Below are positions 56,561 through 64,000 of a stretch of DNA of 64,000 nt, piece by piece. Below the pieces are notes generated by a model, which was given only the letters and a program-made list of their open reading frames with translations, made no database searches and had not been told where the DNA came from. Positions within the stretch are counted from its first letter, which is position 1, and every line of letters starts with the position of its first letter. This stretch comes from Thermococcus sp. AM4 (GTDB lineage Archaea; Methanobacteriota_B; Thermococci; Thermococcales; Thermococcaceae): contig NC_016051.1 of NCBI RefSeq assembly GCF_000151205.2, positions 186,001-250,000 on the forward strand, written 5' to 3'. The position numbers and the translations under genes are program-made.

Positions 56561-57352
56561 ATGGTAAAGGTCGCTTTCGGCCAGATGAGACCCGTCCTTC
56601 TCGATCCCGAGGCAAACTACTCCAAGGCGGAGAGACTGGTTGCCGAGGCCGCTGAGAACGACGTCAGGCTCATAGTTCTTCCCGAGCTCTTCGATACTGG
56701 CTACAACTTCAGCAGCAGGGCCGAGGTGGAGGAAGTCGCCTCCCCCATACCCGACGGCAGGACGACGCGCCTTCTCTTGCGCCTCGCCAGGAGGTACAGG
56801 ATCTTCATAATCGCCGGAACGGCCGAGAAAGATCGCTTCGGCAGGCTCTACAACTCGGCGGTTGTGGTTGGCCCGGCCGGATACCTCGGGAGGTACAGGA
56901 AGGTTCACCTCTTCGCCAGGGAGAAGGAGTTCTTTGAACCCGGGAACCTCGGTTTTGAGGTTTTTAACCTGGGCTTTGCCCGGGTAGGGGTGATGATATG
57001 CTTCGACTGGTTCTTCCCGGAATCGGCGAGAACACTCGCCCTTAAGGGGGCCGAAATAATAGCCCATCCCGCAAACCTCGTCATGCCCTACGCTCCCAGG
57101 GCCATGCCGATAAGGGCCCTCGAAAACCGGGTTTACACGATAACCGCGGACAGGGTTGGTGAGGAGAGGGGTCTCAGGTTCATCGGCAGGAGCCAGATCA
57201 ACTCCCCCCTCGCCGAAACCCTCGTGGAGGGAAGCGAAGACGGGGAGGAACTCGGCATAGCTGAGATAGACCTGTCCCTAGCCAGGAACAAGAGACTGAA
57301 CGACTACAACGACGTGTTCCGCGACAGGAGGCCCGAATACTACGCCCGGTGA
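56561..57352 (+). CDS. Nitrilase/carbon-nitrogen hydrolase
   Basis: 263 aa, the size of the characterised Pyrococcus abyssi nitrilase. Catalytic triad: Glu 42 in VLPELFDTGY, Lys 114 in RYRKVHLF and Cys 147 in MICFDWFFPES. This branch acts on small aliphatic dinitriles or amides in vitro; the natural substrate is not known. ATG 56561 has AAGGTGGGAGAA directly upstream; the earlier frame start lacks a site. The 3' end overlaps the convergent methyltransferase by 13 nt. Confidence 0.94.
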   Translation: MVKVAFGQMRPVLLDPEANYSKAERLVAEAAENDVRLIVLPELFDTGYNFSSRAEVEEVASPIPDGRTTRLLLRLARRYRIFIIAGTAEKDRFGRLYNSAVVVGPAGYLGRYRKVHLFAREKEFFEPGNLGFEVFNLGFARVGVMICFDWFFPESARTLALKGAEIIAHPANLVMPYAPRAMPIRALENRVYTITADRVGEERGLRFIGRSQINSPLAETLVEGSEDGEELGIAEIDLSLARNKRLNDYNDVFRDRRPEYYAR

Positions 57353-58110
57353 GGGAATGTTCCGTAGATCACATCGTCCACTCCAACGATCCCGTGTTCG
57401 CTCTTCGAGACGATGCCAACCCGCTCAAAGACCATCGAGAGCATTCCCGCGATTCCCGCCAGATCCCAGAACCTGATCTCGATTTTCTCAACGGGCTCCC
57501 AGCCGGGGAGTTTGTAGAACCCAACGAGGGCGGTTCCCTTTTTTCTGGAATAGCCCTCGTCGAGGGAAACTAAGGTCCAGTCGTCTCCCCTGGCCTCGAC
57601 GTGGGGACTGCGGTACCTCCCCCGGTAGAAGAGCCTCTCGAAGTTGTCGGTTTCCTCTATCAGGAACACCCCCTCGGGACCGAGAGCTTTAGCGACCTTC
57701 TGGAAGAGCTCCGCCGCCTGGAAGGGGTTGAAATGGGCCATGCTGTGTCCCCACAGCAGGGCAACGTCGTAGTCCCTCAGCTTCGGAAGCTCGGTGAGAC
57801 AGTCCCCGATGATTCCAATGACTTCCCTCTCGCCGGGCAGCCATTCCTCCACGAGGAGCAGGTCCTCTTTCCTCCTCTCGATCAGGGTCAGCGAGGCCTC
57901 AACGCCCCATTCCCAGAGGGTCTCCAGAAGGGCTGCTCCCGCTATACCGGTTCCCGCACACAGATCGAGGATTCTGAGCTCCCTCTTCCTCGGTACGAGC
58001 TCCTCCTTGAGGGCCCAGTTGAAGAAGCTCCTTATGGCCACGTACCTCCTCTGGGCGAGCTCGCTGGACGGATCCATCGGCCGCCTCATGTAATCGTACA
58101 GGGAAGTCAT
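57340..58110 (-). CDS. SAM-dependent methyltransferase, class I
   Basis: 256 aa. SAM-binding motif I is ILDLCAGTGIAGAALL, followed by LIERRKEDLLL and the strand with DYDVALLWGHSMAHFNPFQ. VFLIEETDNF and GYSRKKGTALVGFYKLP are part of the substrate side. It does not show the NPPY or DPPY motif of nucleic-acid adenine methylases. Substrate unknown. ATG 58110 follows GGTGGTTCC. Confidence 0.88.
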   Translation of the reverse strand: MTSLYDYMRRPMDPSSELAQRRYVAIRSFFNWALKEELVPRKRELRILDLCAGTGIAGAALLETLWEWGVEASLTLIERRKEDLLLVEEWLPGEREVIGIIGDCLTELPKLRDYDVALLWGHSMAHFNPFQAAELFQKVAKALGPEGVFLIEETDNFERLFYRGRYRSPHVEARGDDWTLVSLDEGYSRKKGTALVGFYKLPGWEPVEKIEIRFWDLAGIAGMLSMVFERVGIVSKSEHGIVGVDDVIYGTFPHRA

Positions 58111-58148
58111 GGAACCACCGGATAAATTTGGAGAAAAGGGTTAAAAAC

Positions 58149-59309
58149 TCAACCCATCTGGAGCGCCTGCCCGCGCAGTTCTCCGCGCTCGAAGCGGTAC
58201 GGGTCGTACCACTCGACTGGCAGGTCTGTTCTGCCCCTCGTAATAAGGTCCGCCACCATCTCTGCCACAGCCGGGGCCATCATGAAGCCGTGCCCGCTGA
58301 AACCCGCGGCAATGTAGTAGTCGCTCAGCTCCTCGATTTTCCCTATGGCTGGATTGCTGTCGGGTGTCTTTGCGTAGTAGCCGGCCCAGGTTCTCAGGAT
58401 TAGGAGCTCCCTTAAAGCCGGAATAATCTTGGTGAAGTAGTAGCTCACCTCGCGCAGGAACTCGTAGGTCGGGCTGAGGTCGTAGGTTGGCCCGAGCTCG
58501 TAGCCGACTCCGCCGACGACGCCGCCGTGGGCGGTCTGGGTGAGGTAGGCGTGCCCGTACTTGAAGGATATGACCATCGGCTTAATCGCTCCCTTCTTTA
58601 TGGGCTGCGTGATAACAGCTTGATGCTTGTAGGGCTCTATCGGAATCCTCGTGCTTATTCCTGCCATCGCGTTGATGAGCTTGGCCCAGGCGTTGGTGGC
58701 GTTGACGACTATGCCCGTCTTTATGACTCCCCTGCTCGTCTTCAGCCCCTTAATCTCGCCGTTCTCGATGATGAAGTCCTTGACCTCGGTATACTCGACG
58801 AGCTTGGCCCCGAACTCCTCGGCCTTTATCGCGAACTTCGCGGTGGAGTGGAAGGGGTCCGCCTTTCCGTCGGTTGGGTTCCAGGAAGCGGCAATGACCT
58901 CGCTGATGTCGAGGAGCGGCACTATCTCCTTGGCCTCTTCCGGCGTTATGAGCCTCGTCGGGACGCCGAAGCGGTTCTGTATCGCGATGTTGCGCCTGAA
59001 CTCCTCGACCTCCTCGTCGTCGTAGAGCAGGAAGAGGTAGCCGGTCTGCTCGAAGGAGAAGCCGTACTCCTCGCTGTACTTCTTCCACAGCTCGACGGAG
59101 CGCTTCATAACCTGGACGTTGGCCTCGTCGTTGAACTGCTGTCTTATTCCTGTTCCGCAACGGAAGGTGGAGCCCGAGCCGATGAAGCGCTTCTCTATTA
59201 CAGTGACCTCCTCACCGCGCTTAGCTAACTCGTGCGCTATTGTAACGCCGACTATTCCGCCACCGATAATCGTTATCTCGCTCCTCTCGGGAAGTTCCCT
59301 CGTCGGCAT
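58149..59309 (-). CDS. L-proline dehydrogenase beta subunit (FAD-dependent DAO family)
   Basis: 386 aa. N-terminal Rossmann motif IIGGGIVGVTIAHELAKRG binds FAD; STFRCGTGIRQQF, KHQAVITQP, DSNPAIG and AAGFSGHGFMMAPAVAEM are typical of the sarcosine/proline-oxidising branch. Together with the alpha subunit just upstream it forms the dye-linked L-proline dehydrogenase PDH1 (alpha4 beta4) known from Pyrococcus. ATG 59309 follows AGGAGGGATTGAAG; the alpha stop is 2 nt upstream, so the two are coupled. Confidence 0.92.
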   Translation of the reverse strand: MPTRELPERSEITIIGGGIVGVTIAHELAKRGEEVTVIEKRFIGSGSTFRCGTGIRQQFNDEANVQVMKRSVELWKKYSEEYGFSFEQTGYLFLLYDDEEVEEFRRNIAIQNRFGVPTRLITPEEAKEIVPLLDISEVIAASWNPTDGKADPFHSTAKFAIKAEEFGAKLVEYTEVKDFIIENGEIKGLKTSRGVIKTGIVVNATNAWAKLINAMAGISTRIPIEPYKHQAVITQPIKKGAIKPMVISFKYGHAYLTQTAHGGVVGGVGYELGPTYDLSPTYEFLREVSYYFTKIIPALRELLILRTWAGYYAKTPDSNPAIGKIEELSDYYIAAGFSGHGFMMAPAVAEMVADLITRGRTDLPVEWYDPYRFERGELRGQALQMG

Positions 59310-59311
59310 CT

Positions 59312-60790
59312 TCAATCCCTCCTCGCGGGAACCTTCATCTTGATGTTCTTGAGCGGGGGCCTCGCGACGGGAATGTCGAGTTTATCCATCGGCGTTCCGG
59401 TTCTCTGGGATACAACGATGGCACCGTTGAAGAGGCAGAAGCGTCCCTGGCAGAAGCCCATGGCGAGGTGGGTCAGCCTTTTGATTATCTGGAGGTCGGT
59501 GATGCCGGACTTCACGACGTCGTCGACCTTTCTCAGCGTCACGTCGCAGCCGCAAATCTGGACGTCCTCGCCGTTGAACTCGTCGAGCGGAAGCCTGTGG
59601 ACTGGGACAGCTATCGGCTCGTAGTTCTTCAGCCTCTCCTCGTATATGCAGGGCTCGGCCTCGAAGCCGAACTCCCTGAGAATGTAAGCACCTACGAGCC
59701 TTCCCTCGAGGTAGTTCGCGTAGTGGGGCTTTATCGAAACCGCACTGCCTGCAACGTAGATTCCCTCGCGGATTCTGTGGTTTGAGTCGAGAACCGGACG
59801 GTAGTAACCGCGCTTGAAGTACAGCTTTCCGCCGGCCTGGGTTACGGGGTTTATGTCGGGTCTTCTGCCGTCGGAGACTATGACGGCGTCGACCTCGTAA
59901 ACGTTGCCGTTTGCGTCTATGAGCCTCTCGACCTTCTCTTTACCCTCAACGCGCTTCGGGTTGGGCACGACGACGTACTCAATCCCCCAGCGGTCGAGCT
60001 CGGCCGTCAGCTCCTCCGGAAAGGCCCCGACGACGGCCACCTTCTTTCCTGGCGCAACTCCCCAGACGTTCATGACTTCGAGCGCGTCGCTCCTCCTGAA
60101 GACGCCGGGATAATCGTTGTTCTCGAAGAGCATGATGTTGTCAACGGCTCCGGTAGCCAAAACCACGCGCTTGGCGAGGAGCTCAATCAGCTGGTCGCCC
60201 CTAACGATAGGCACGAGGAAGTACTCGCCCTTGTCGAAGACACCTATCGCGACGCTCTTCAGGAAGATGCGGGTGTTCTCTGGCAAATCGGTGAGCTCCT
60301 TCAGGGCCTCCATGGGGTCTCCAAAGCCCTCCTGCTCGACGCCCTTGAGCTTTAAGTCTCCGCCGAGCCAGCCCTTCTCCTCGATTATCGCCGTCGTGAG
60401 CCTTCCGCCGATTTCCTTGACGACGCCAAGGCCAGCCGGACCGGCGCCGATAACGGCCACGTCAACAACATAGCGGAGAACGGGCTTGCTCTCGTCGATT
60501 TCTACAGTCTCCTGGAAGTCGCCGTAGCCCTGCTTCTCAAGCCTCATGCCGTCTCTAACCGTTGTCTTCCTCGCGTTGACGTTCTTGACGCCGTTGACGA
60601 CCATCGGAACCGGGCCGAAGGTGAAGGCACCCCTCTTTCTGCCCTCGGTGCTCGTCGTGAGCCAGTAGACCCCGTTCGCGAGAAGCGCGACGGTAATCTT
60701 CTCGCCCTCGTAGGCCTCCAGGGGTTGTCCCTCAAAGTAAATCGTGACTCTCTTAGAAGGGTCCTTCTCGGTAAGGTCGAGCTTTCGCAT
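59312..60790 (-). CDS. L-proline dehydrogenase alpha subunit
   Basis: 492 aa. The N-terminal region (VTIYFEGQPLEAYEGEKIT) is a 2Fe-2S-ferredoxin-like fold without its cysteines (GAFTFGPVPM, where active relatives have Cys). A pyridine-nucleotide-disulfide-oxidoreductase core follows, with VAVIGAGPAGLGVVKEIGG and VAVVGAFPEELTAEL. The C-terminal BFD-like region keeps CGC and CQGRFC for a cluster. In this family it supports electron transfer and nucleotide binding for the beta subunit. ATG follows GGTGGGAGC. Confidence 0.92.
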   Translation of the reverse strand: MRKLDLTEKDPSKRVTIYFEGQPLEAYEGEKITVALLANGVYWLTTSTEGRKRGAFTFGPVPMVVNGVKNVNARKTTVRDGMRLEKQGYGDFQETVEIDESKPVLRYVVDVAVIGAGPAGLGVVKEIGGRLTTAIIEEKGWLGGDLKLKGVEQEGFGDPMEALKELTDLPENTRIFLKSVAIGVFDKGEYFLVPIVRGDQLIELLAKRVVLATGAVDNIMLFENNDYPGVFRRSDALEVMNVWGVAPGKKVAVVGAFPEELTAELDRWGIEYVVVPNPKRVEGKEKVERLIDANGNVYEVDAVIVSDGRRPDINPVTQAGGKLYFKRGYYRPVLDSNHRIREGIYVAGSAVSIKPHYANYLEGRLVGAYILREFGFEAEPCIYEERLKNYEPIAVPVHRLPLDEFNGEDVQICGCDVTLRKVDDVVKSGITDLQIIKRLTHLAMGFCQGRFCLFNGAIVVSQRTGTPMDKLDIPVARPPLKNIKMKVPARRD

Positions 60791-60840
60791 GCTCCCACCC
60801 CGAAAATTTTACGGTAAGCGTTCGACCTTATACACCAATG

Positions 60841-60850
60841 CTTATAAACG
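60841..60850 (-). promoter_or_regulatory. TATA promoter of the proline dehydrogenase operon
   Basis: Minus-strand CGTTTATAAG about 55 nt before the alpha subunit ATG. The flanking 60791-61127 also contains a TTGTACAC stretch (60855-60862, plus strand) and a short coding-like remnant at 60945-61127; otherwise no gene is seen. Confidence 0.7.
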
Positions 60851-60944
60851 TTAGGTTGTACACTTAAGGTGGAACAAGATAGAACGCAGGAAGAAATGGC
60901 ATGTTTGAACATCCGAGGGAGATAGAATACAGTAAAATAAAAAC

Positions 60945-61127
60945 TCACCCAACAATGGCCTCGTGTACCAGTATCTCCGCCTTCTCGATAAGCTCAACCG
61001 GGAGTTCAAGGCCCTTCTCCATGCGGAGCTTTATCTGCTCCCTCACCTCTTCGAACTGGACTTTTGAGCTAAAGTTCTGGGAATGGAAAAGATTGAAGAG
61101 GGATGATGAGACGCTTTGATAGTCGCT
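60945..61127 (-). pseudogene. Coding-like remnant directly downstream of the duplicated membrane protein
   Basis: Immediately after the TAA at 61128, the same minus-strand frame stays open for 60 codons to a TGA at 60945. The translation (SDYQSVSSSLFNLF, VQFEEVREQIKLRMEKG, LPVELIEKAEILVHEAIVG) looks like a real amphipathic helix. There is no obvious start; an internal Met in LRMEKGL is too late. It could be the original C terminus of the upstream protein cut by a nonsense mutation, or the end of an unrelated decayed gene. Confidence 0.4.
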
Positions 61128-63398
61128 TTATGATTCTAGTATCTCTCTTATCGCGCTGATGATTCTATTCTTAGTGCTCAGGTACTCGTCTCGGAGTCTT
61201 GTCACTTCGTGAAGCTTTCTTTCGATGCTTTCGAGGAGTTGCACGGCCTCTTCCTTTTCCTTCTTCCTGCGTACCTTCTCGTCTGCGATCTCTATCATCG
61301 ACTTAAGCTCTTCGTAGACGGACAAAGCCTCCTCGGGAAGTTCCAACGGCGAGATTCTTGAGTATTCTTTCCTGAGAACTTTCAGCCGTTTTTTGGGCGG
61401 CAACTTACTCAATTCCGTCTCACTTTCTTTGGAATCTTCCACTTGAAACGTTGTGAACATGTTGGGAGACAACACAAGGAGAAGAACTGAAGGCAAGAGT
61501 ACCATGAGAACTCCGAAAATAATTCCCTCGATATTATACTCGCCATAATGGAAAACACTACTGGAGAAAATGATGGGGAGAATGAGGGTTGTGTACTTTA
61601 TTCTGGAGTTGCGCACCGGGATGATGGAAAAAGCAGGCATCGTCATAGGCAAAATGATCCCGAGTATACCTTTTACATCTCCCATTAAAACGGTGAACAA
61701 AACGGAGGCTAGGAAGGAAACAGTAAATAGGGTTAATAGGATCTTGGTGGATGATTTTAAAGCTCTCCAGTGGAGAATTTCTTCAATCATCGGCAATTCC
61801 CAAGCCAAAAACATCAAAGAAAACAGCATTAGCTCAACTATCGAATTCCTCGTGAGGTGGTATTTCCGGAATGTAATAACAATGAGCATTTGGAAAGCCA
61901 ATGCAATGACGGCCAAAAGGAGCGCGGCGATTCTTCTGGCTTTTGACCCTATTTCTAACATGTAACACGCCACAAAACCAAACACACTCATAAAGAATGC
62001 AATGTAACCACTCCAAATTGGCAATTCCCACTCTACTGTATGTATAATTGAGAACCAAATAATCCACATAATCCGCCAGTGATAGACCGTCCACCAGTAA
62101 ACGATCAGCACGTTGGTTATAGCCAGTGCAATTACTGGTAGATACTTCGAAATATTTTTTGCTCGATTGGTAAGTTTAAGAACCGGATAGACAAACATAA
62201 GAATAGTCACAAGATAGAATGTAAAATCTACCAACTTTTCGAGTTCTCCCCAATAGCTAAGTTCTATGAAAATTTTAAACACCGTAAGGAAAGTTAGAAT
62301 GGAAAAATATCCAAGCACGATGTTTTTTCTGTTTGGTGTGTCCTTAGACAGCACAAAGAGGAAAACTGGGGGCAGTAGTGTCATAAAACTCCCGAAAAGG
62401 ATTGTCATTGCAGTGTACCAGTTCCATTCTTTGGGCATGAAGAAAACATTAATAATGAAAAAAAGTGGAAAAATAAGGGTAGTGTACTTTATTCTGGAGT
62501 TGCGCACTAGAGTAACGGAGAAGACAGGCATCATCATTAGAGCGAGTGTAATTCCTAGTGCAATCTTACTCACAGAGTAACAGTATAAATAAGATGGGGT
62601 TACTAACGTAATATCGGCTTTATTCGGTCCTTGAGCTACGAAGAAAACAAGAACCAAGAAAGAAACCCCAAAGAGTACCAACAGAATCTCAGTGGTGAAT
62701 TTTAAAGCTTTCCAGTGGAGAATTTCTTCAATCATCGGCAATTCCCAAGCCAAAAACATCAAAGAAAATAACAAGAGTCTCCCCCAATCCAGCCACACAT
62801 GCTCTTTCCATGTGATAATAATAGCGAGCACTTGAAAAACCAAAGCGAAGACAGCCAAAAGGAGCGCGGCGATTCTTCTGGCTTTTGACCCTATTTCTAA
62901 CATGTAACACGCCACAAAACCAAATGCACCAATGAAAAACGCAATAGAGAGAAATGCAACAGAAAAATAATCTACAAAGTACAATGGGTGCCAATATTGT
63001 AACGATGGTGAATGCAGATCGCCAAAAAGTACTGCACTAAGTACTTTAAGCCTGATTAAGTTTATATGATGGGGATTGTAATAACCCTTGGCTACCTGAT
63101 AGGCTTGGTACCATCTGTAAACGACCAGCACGTTGATTATGGCCAGTGAGGTTACTGGTAGATACTTCGAAACGTTTTTTGCTCTATTGGTGAGCTTGAG
63201 GATTGGAAAGAGGAACATTAGGATAATTGTCAGGTAGAACGCAAATATCATCCAAGTTATGCCCTGACTTTTGAATTCCTCGAAAATTTCAAGCACCGTA
63301 AGGAAAATTAGGACGAAAAAGTATCCAAGGGTGACGTTTTTCCGGTCCATCTTTATTCCTCCATTTGGACGCTTTGTCTCTTGAACTTCTCTACCCAT
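61128..63398 (-). CDS. Internally duplicated polytopic membrane protein with coiled-coil tail
   Basis: 756 aa. Two similar halves of about 8 membrane spans: RKNVTLGYFFVLIFLTVLEIF versus RKNIVLGYFSILTFLTVFKIF in segments, LKLTNRAKN-SKYLPV, FGFVACYMLEIGSKARRIAALLLAV, LMFLAWELPMIEEILHW and RNSRIKYTTLI occur once in each half. Cytosolic residues about 650-756 form a charged coiled coil (KKRLKVLRKEYSRISPLEL, EIADEKVRRKKEKEEA). Low GC compared with the surroundings. ATG 63398 has GGAGGGAGAAAG upstream; ATG 63350 (GGAGGAATAAAG) is possible. Function unknown. Confidence 0.82.
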   Translation of the reverse strand: MGREVQETKRPNGGIKMDRKNVTLGYFFVLIFLTVLEIFEEFKSQGITWMIFAFYLTIILMFLFPILKLTNRAKNVSKYLPVTSLAIINVLVVYRWYQAYQVAKGYYNPHHINLIRLKVLSAVLFGDLHSPSLQYWHPLYFVDYFSVAFLSIAFFIGAFGFVACYMLEIGSKARRIAALLLAVFALVFQVLAIIITWKEHVWLDWGRLLLFSLMFLAWELPMIEEILHWKALKFTTEILLVLFGVSFLVLVFFVAQGPNKADITLVTPSYLYCYSVSKIALGITLALMMMPVFSVTLVRNSRIKYTTLIFPLFFIINVFFMPKEWNWYTAMTILFGSFMTLLPPVFLFVLSKDTPNRKNIVLGYFSILTFLTVFKIFIELSYWGELEKLVDFTFYLVTILMFVYPVLKLTNRAKNISKYLPVIALAITNVLIVYWWTVYHWRIMWIIWFSIIHTVEWELPIWSGYIAFFMSVFGFVACYMLEIGSKARRIAALLLAVIALAFQMLIVITFRKYHLTRNSIVELMLFSLMFLAWELPMIEEILHWRALKSSTKILLTLFTVSFLASVLFTVLMGDVKGILGIILPMTMPAFSIIPVRNSRIKYTTLILPIIFSSSVFHYGEYNIEGIIFGVLMVLLPSVLLLVLSPNMFTTFQVEDSKESETELSKLPPKKRLKVLRKEYSRISPLELPEEALSVYEELKSMIEIADEKVRRKKEKEEAVQLLESIERKLHEVTRLRDEYLSTKNRIISAIREILES
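61756..61823. repeat. Intragenic DNA repeat, copy in C-terminal half
   Basis: 68 nt matching 62701-62768 with one mismatch; encodes LMFLAWELPMIEEILHW. Confidence 0.92.
61912..61982. repeat. Intragenic perfect 71-nt repeat, copy in C-terminal half
   Basis: Identical to 62854-62924, 942 nt away; encodes the GFVACYMLEIGSKARRIAALLLAV region of the second half. Confidence 0.92.
62701..62768. repeat. Intragenic DNA repeat, copy in N-terminal half
   Basis: Partner of 61756-61823, 945 nt apart, 67 of 68 identical. Confidence 0.92.
62854..62924. repeat. Intragenic perfect 71-nt repeat, copy in N-terminal half
   Basis: Partner of 61912-61982; 71 of 71 identical, including silent codon positions. Confidence 0.92.
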
Positions 63399-63413
63399 CT
63401 TTCTCCCTCCTTA

Positions 63414-63473
63414 TCATCTTGGAACTACAATCGATGATAGGATGAGCGTTATGAACAGTGCCGCCTTATTCAC
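63414..63473 (-). CDS. Candidate 19-aa hydrophobic microprotein or leader peptide
   Basis: GTG 63473 to TGA 63414 encodes MNKAALFITLILSSIVVPR, a short hydrophobic helix with a basic residue near each end. GGTGG lies 5 nt before the GTG, and the TATA at 63499-63510 puts transcription start near this codon. It ends 15 nt before the ATG of the duplicated membrane protein, whose GGAGGG site falls in that gap. It may be a small membrane protein, a leader peptide, or the remnant of a signal peptide. Confidence 0.5.
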   Translation of the reverse strand: MNKAALFITLILSSIVVPR

Positions 63474-63498
63474 AACCACCACCCAAACTTACCATGAC

Positions 63499-63510
63499 GT
63501 TTAAAAACAT
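63499..63510 (-). promoter_or_regulatory. TATA promoter of the microprotein/membrane-protein transcript
   Basis: Minus-strand ATGTTTTTAAACG about 28-35 nt before GTG 63473 and about 105 nt before ATG 63398. The AT-rich stretch 63511-63623 up to the next gene shows no feature. Confidence 0.55.
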
Positions 63511-63623
63511 AAGAGATTTTCGATCGACTCAGCGTCATCCCCAGCACTTTTAACATACCTCCCAATTTTTAGGTTTCTTTTCGTTCATACACTCCAACGT
63601 GCCATCTCAAAAAGTTCAAGAAA

Positions 63624-64000
63624 TTATTCTCCAAACTCCTCCGCCCACTTCTCGTATTTCTCGATGTTTTTCCGCGTCAGCGGGCTCTTAATTCTCCTAA
63701 AAGATGTCTCAAAATCCTCCATTTCAAGGGGCCTGACCTTCAGCCTGAGATCCTTGACTTCCATGCTCGAGAGCCTTTCCAGGTCGGCGAGCTCTGGATT
63801 GACGTCTTCGAGCATGTGATGAATGGCCATGCTACACAGGTTGGCTATCTCCCTGCCCGAGTACAGCCGTCTAACGCTCTCCTCAGCTATGACATTGAGG
63901 TCAAGCTTTGAGATGTCCAGCCCCCGGGTGTGTATCTTCACGATTTCCCTGGCGGCTTCTTTGTCCGGTAGGGGCACGTATATCCTCAGCGGAAACCTGC
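63624..64000 (-). CDS. C-terminal part of a CDC48/p97-type AAA ATPase
   Basis: The gene enters from the right edge; 125 residues plus stop are visible. They include the end of the ATPase core (RFPLRIYVPLPDKEAAREIVKIHTRG), the lid subdomain with the sensor-2-like SVRRLYSGREIANLCSMAIHHML (in segments) and the terminal FETSFRRIKSPLTRKNIEKYEKWAEEFGE (in segments), which resembles the end of CDC48/VAT and Vps4-like AAA proteins. The Walker motifs lie outside. Role: ATP-driven unfolding or membrane remodelling, not decidable here. Confidence 0.85.
   Translation of the reverse strand, partial: RFPLRIYVPLPDKEAAREIVKIHTRGLDISKLDLNVIAEESVRRLYSGREIANLCSMAIHHMLEDVNPELADLERLSSMEVKDLRLKVRPLEMEDFETSFRRIKSPLTRKNIEKYEKWAEEFGE

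Overview
The window is chromosomal DNA of a hyperthermophilic euryarchaeon of the order Thermococcales, most likely a Thermococcus. The signs are: GC-rich coding DNA with BRE/TATA promoters (cttataaaa types) about 25 nt before transcript starts; GGTGA/GGAGG ribosome sites and frequent GTG/TTG starts; four secreted proteins ending in the CGP-CTERM signal; and archaeal genes such as gatDE, pus10, rpl21e-rpoF-DUF655-rsmA, prefoldin alpha, AglB, L41e, the CTP-type riboflavin kinase and box C/D sRNAs. No CRISPR array, insertion sequence or replication origin was seen.

Layout. 1-1.1 kb: the tail of a gene, two twin hairpins, two tandem box C/D sRNAs, a hypothetical gene and gcvH. 1.2-8.5 kb: a CGP-CTERM secreted protein, the translation/transcription cluster pus10, L21e, rpoF, DUF655, rsmA (minus strand), an HTH/zinc-ribbon regulator and a signal-peptide membrane protein. 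8.3-15.4 kb: PRC-barrel protein, an overlapping operon translin-endonuclease V-riboflavin kinase-membrane protein, then gatD and gatE with a toxin-antitoxin pair between them. 15.4-25.5 kb: glycosyltransferase, HIT protein, a 792-aa CGP-CTERM protein, tRNA-Val(CAC), Trm5, an AAA ATPase behind a perfect palindrome, and tldE/tldD. 25.6-34.7 kb: lipobox plus CGP-CTERM protein, S9 peptidase, two more members of the membrane-protein family (one frame-shifted), a VapBC pair, a histone-fold protein, a degenerate MobA-like protein and a fourth CGP-CTERM protein. 34.7-41.6 kb: glmS and the oligosaccharyltransferase aglB (surface N-glycosylation), two small enzymes and adenylate kinase. 41.8-50.4 kb: cstA, a four-gene ArsA/Get3-like cluster, an AbrB/PIN pair, a lipase and a PepSY-like repeat protein with a membrane partner. 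50.4-60.8 kb: purA, galE, a low-GC DUF2341 protein, CBS regulator, prefoldin alpha, a candidate structured ncRNA, a phosphoesterase with L41e, nitrilase and the two-subunit L-proline dehydrogenase. 60.9-64 kb: a low-GC block with an internally duplicated membrane protein, a 19-codon upstream ORF and the end of a CDC48-type AAA ATPase.

Themes. (1) The cell surface is heavily represented: four CGP-CTERM proteins, AglB, GlmS, GalE, a glycosyltransferase and a family of signal-peptide/Cys membrane proteins. (2) Three PIN toxins are each paired with a different antitoxin class. (3) The most unusual signals are RNA-level: two C/D sRNAs in which the C-box and D-box partners of one kink-turn pair are both changed from U to C, an L21e leader with a stretch resembling the small-subunit rRNA 5' end, and a promoter-driven ncRNA candidate with mutually exclusive pairings. 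(4) The best candidate for an uncharacterised protein system is the ArsA-like ATPase operon at 43.6-45.8 kb. Many gene starts were moved from the longest ORF to an internal ATG/GTG/TTG with a ribosome site about 5 nt upstream; functions come from motifs read by eye, without database searches.
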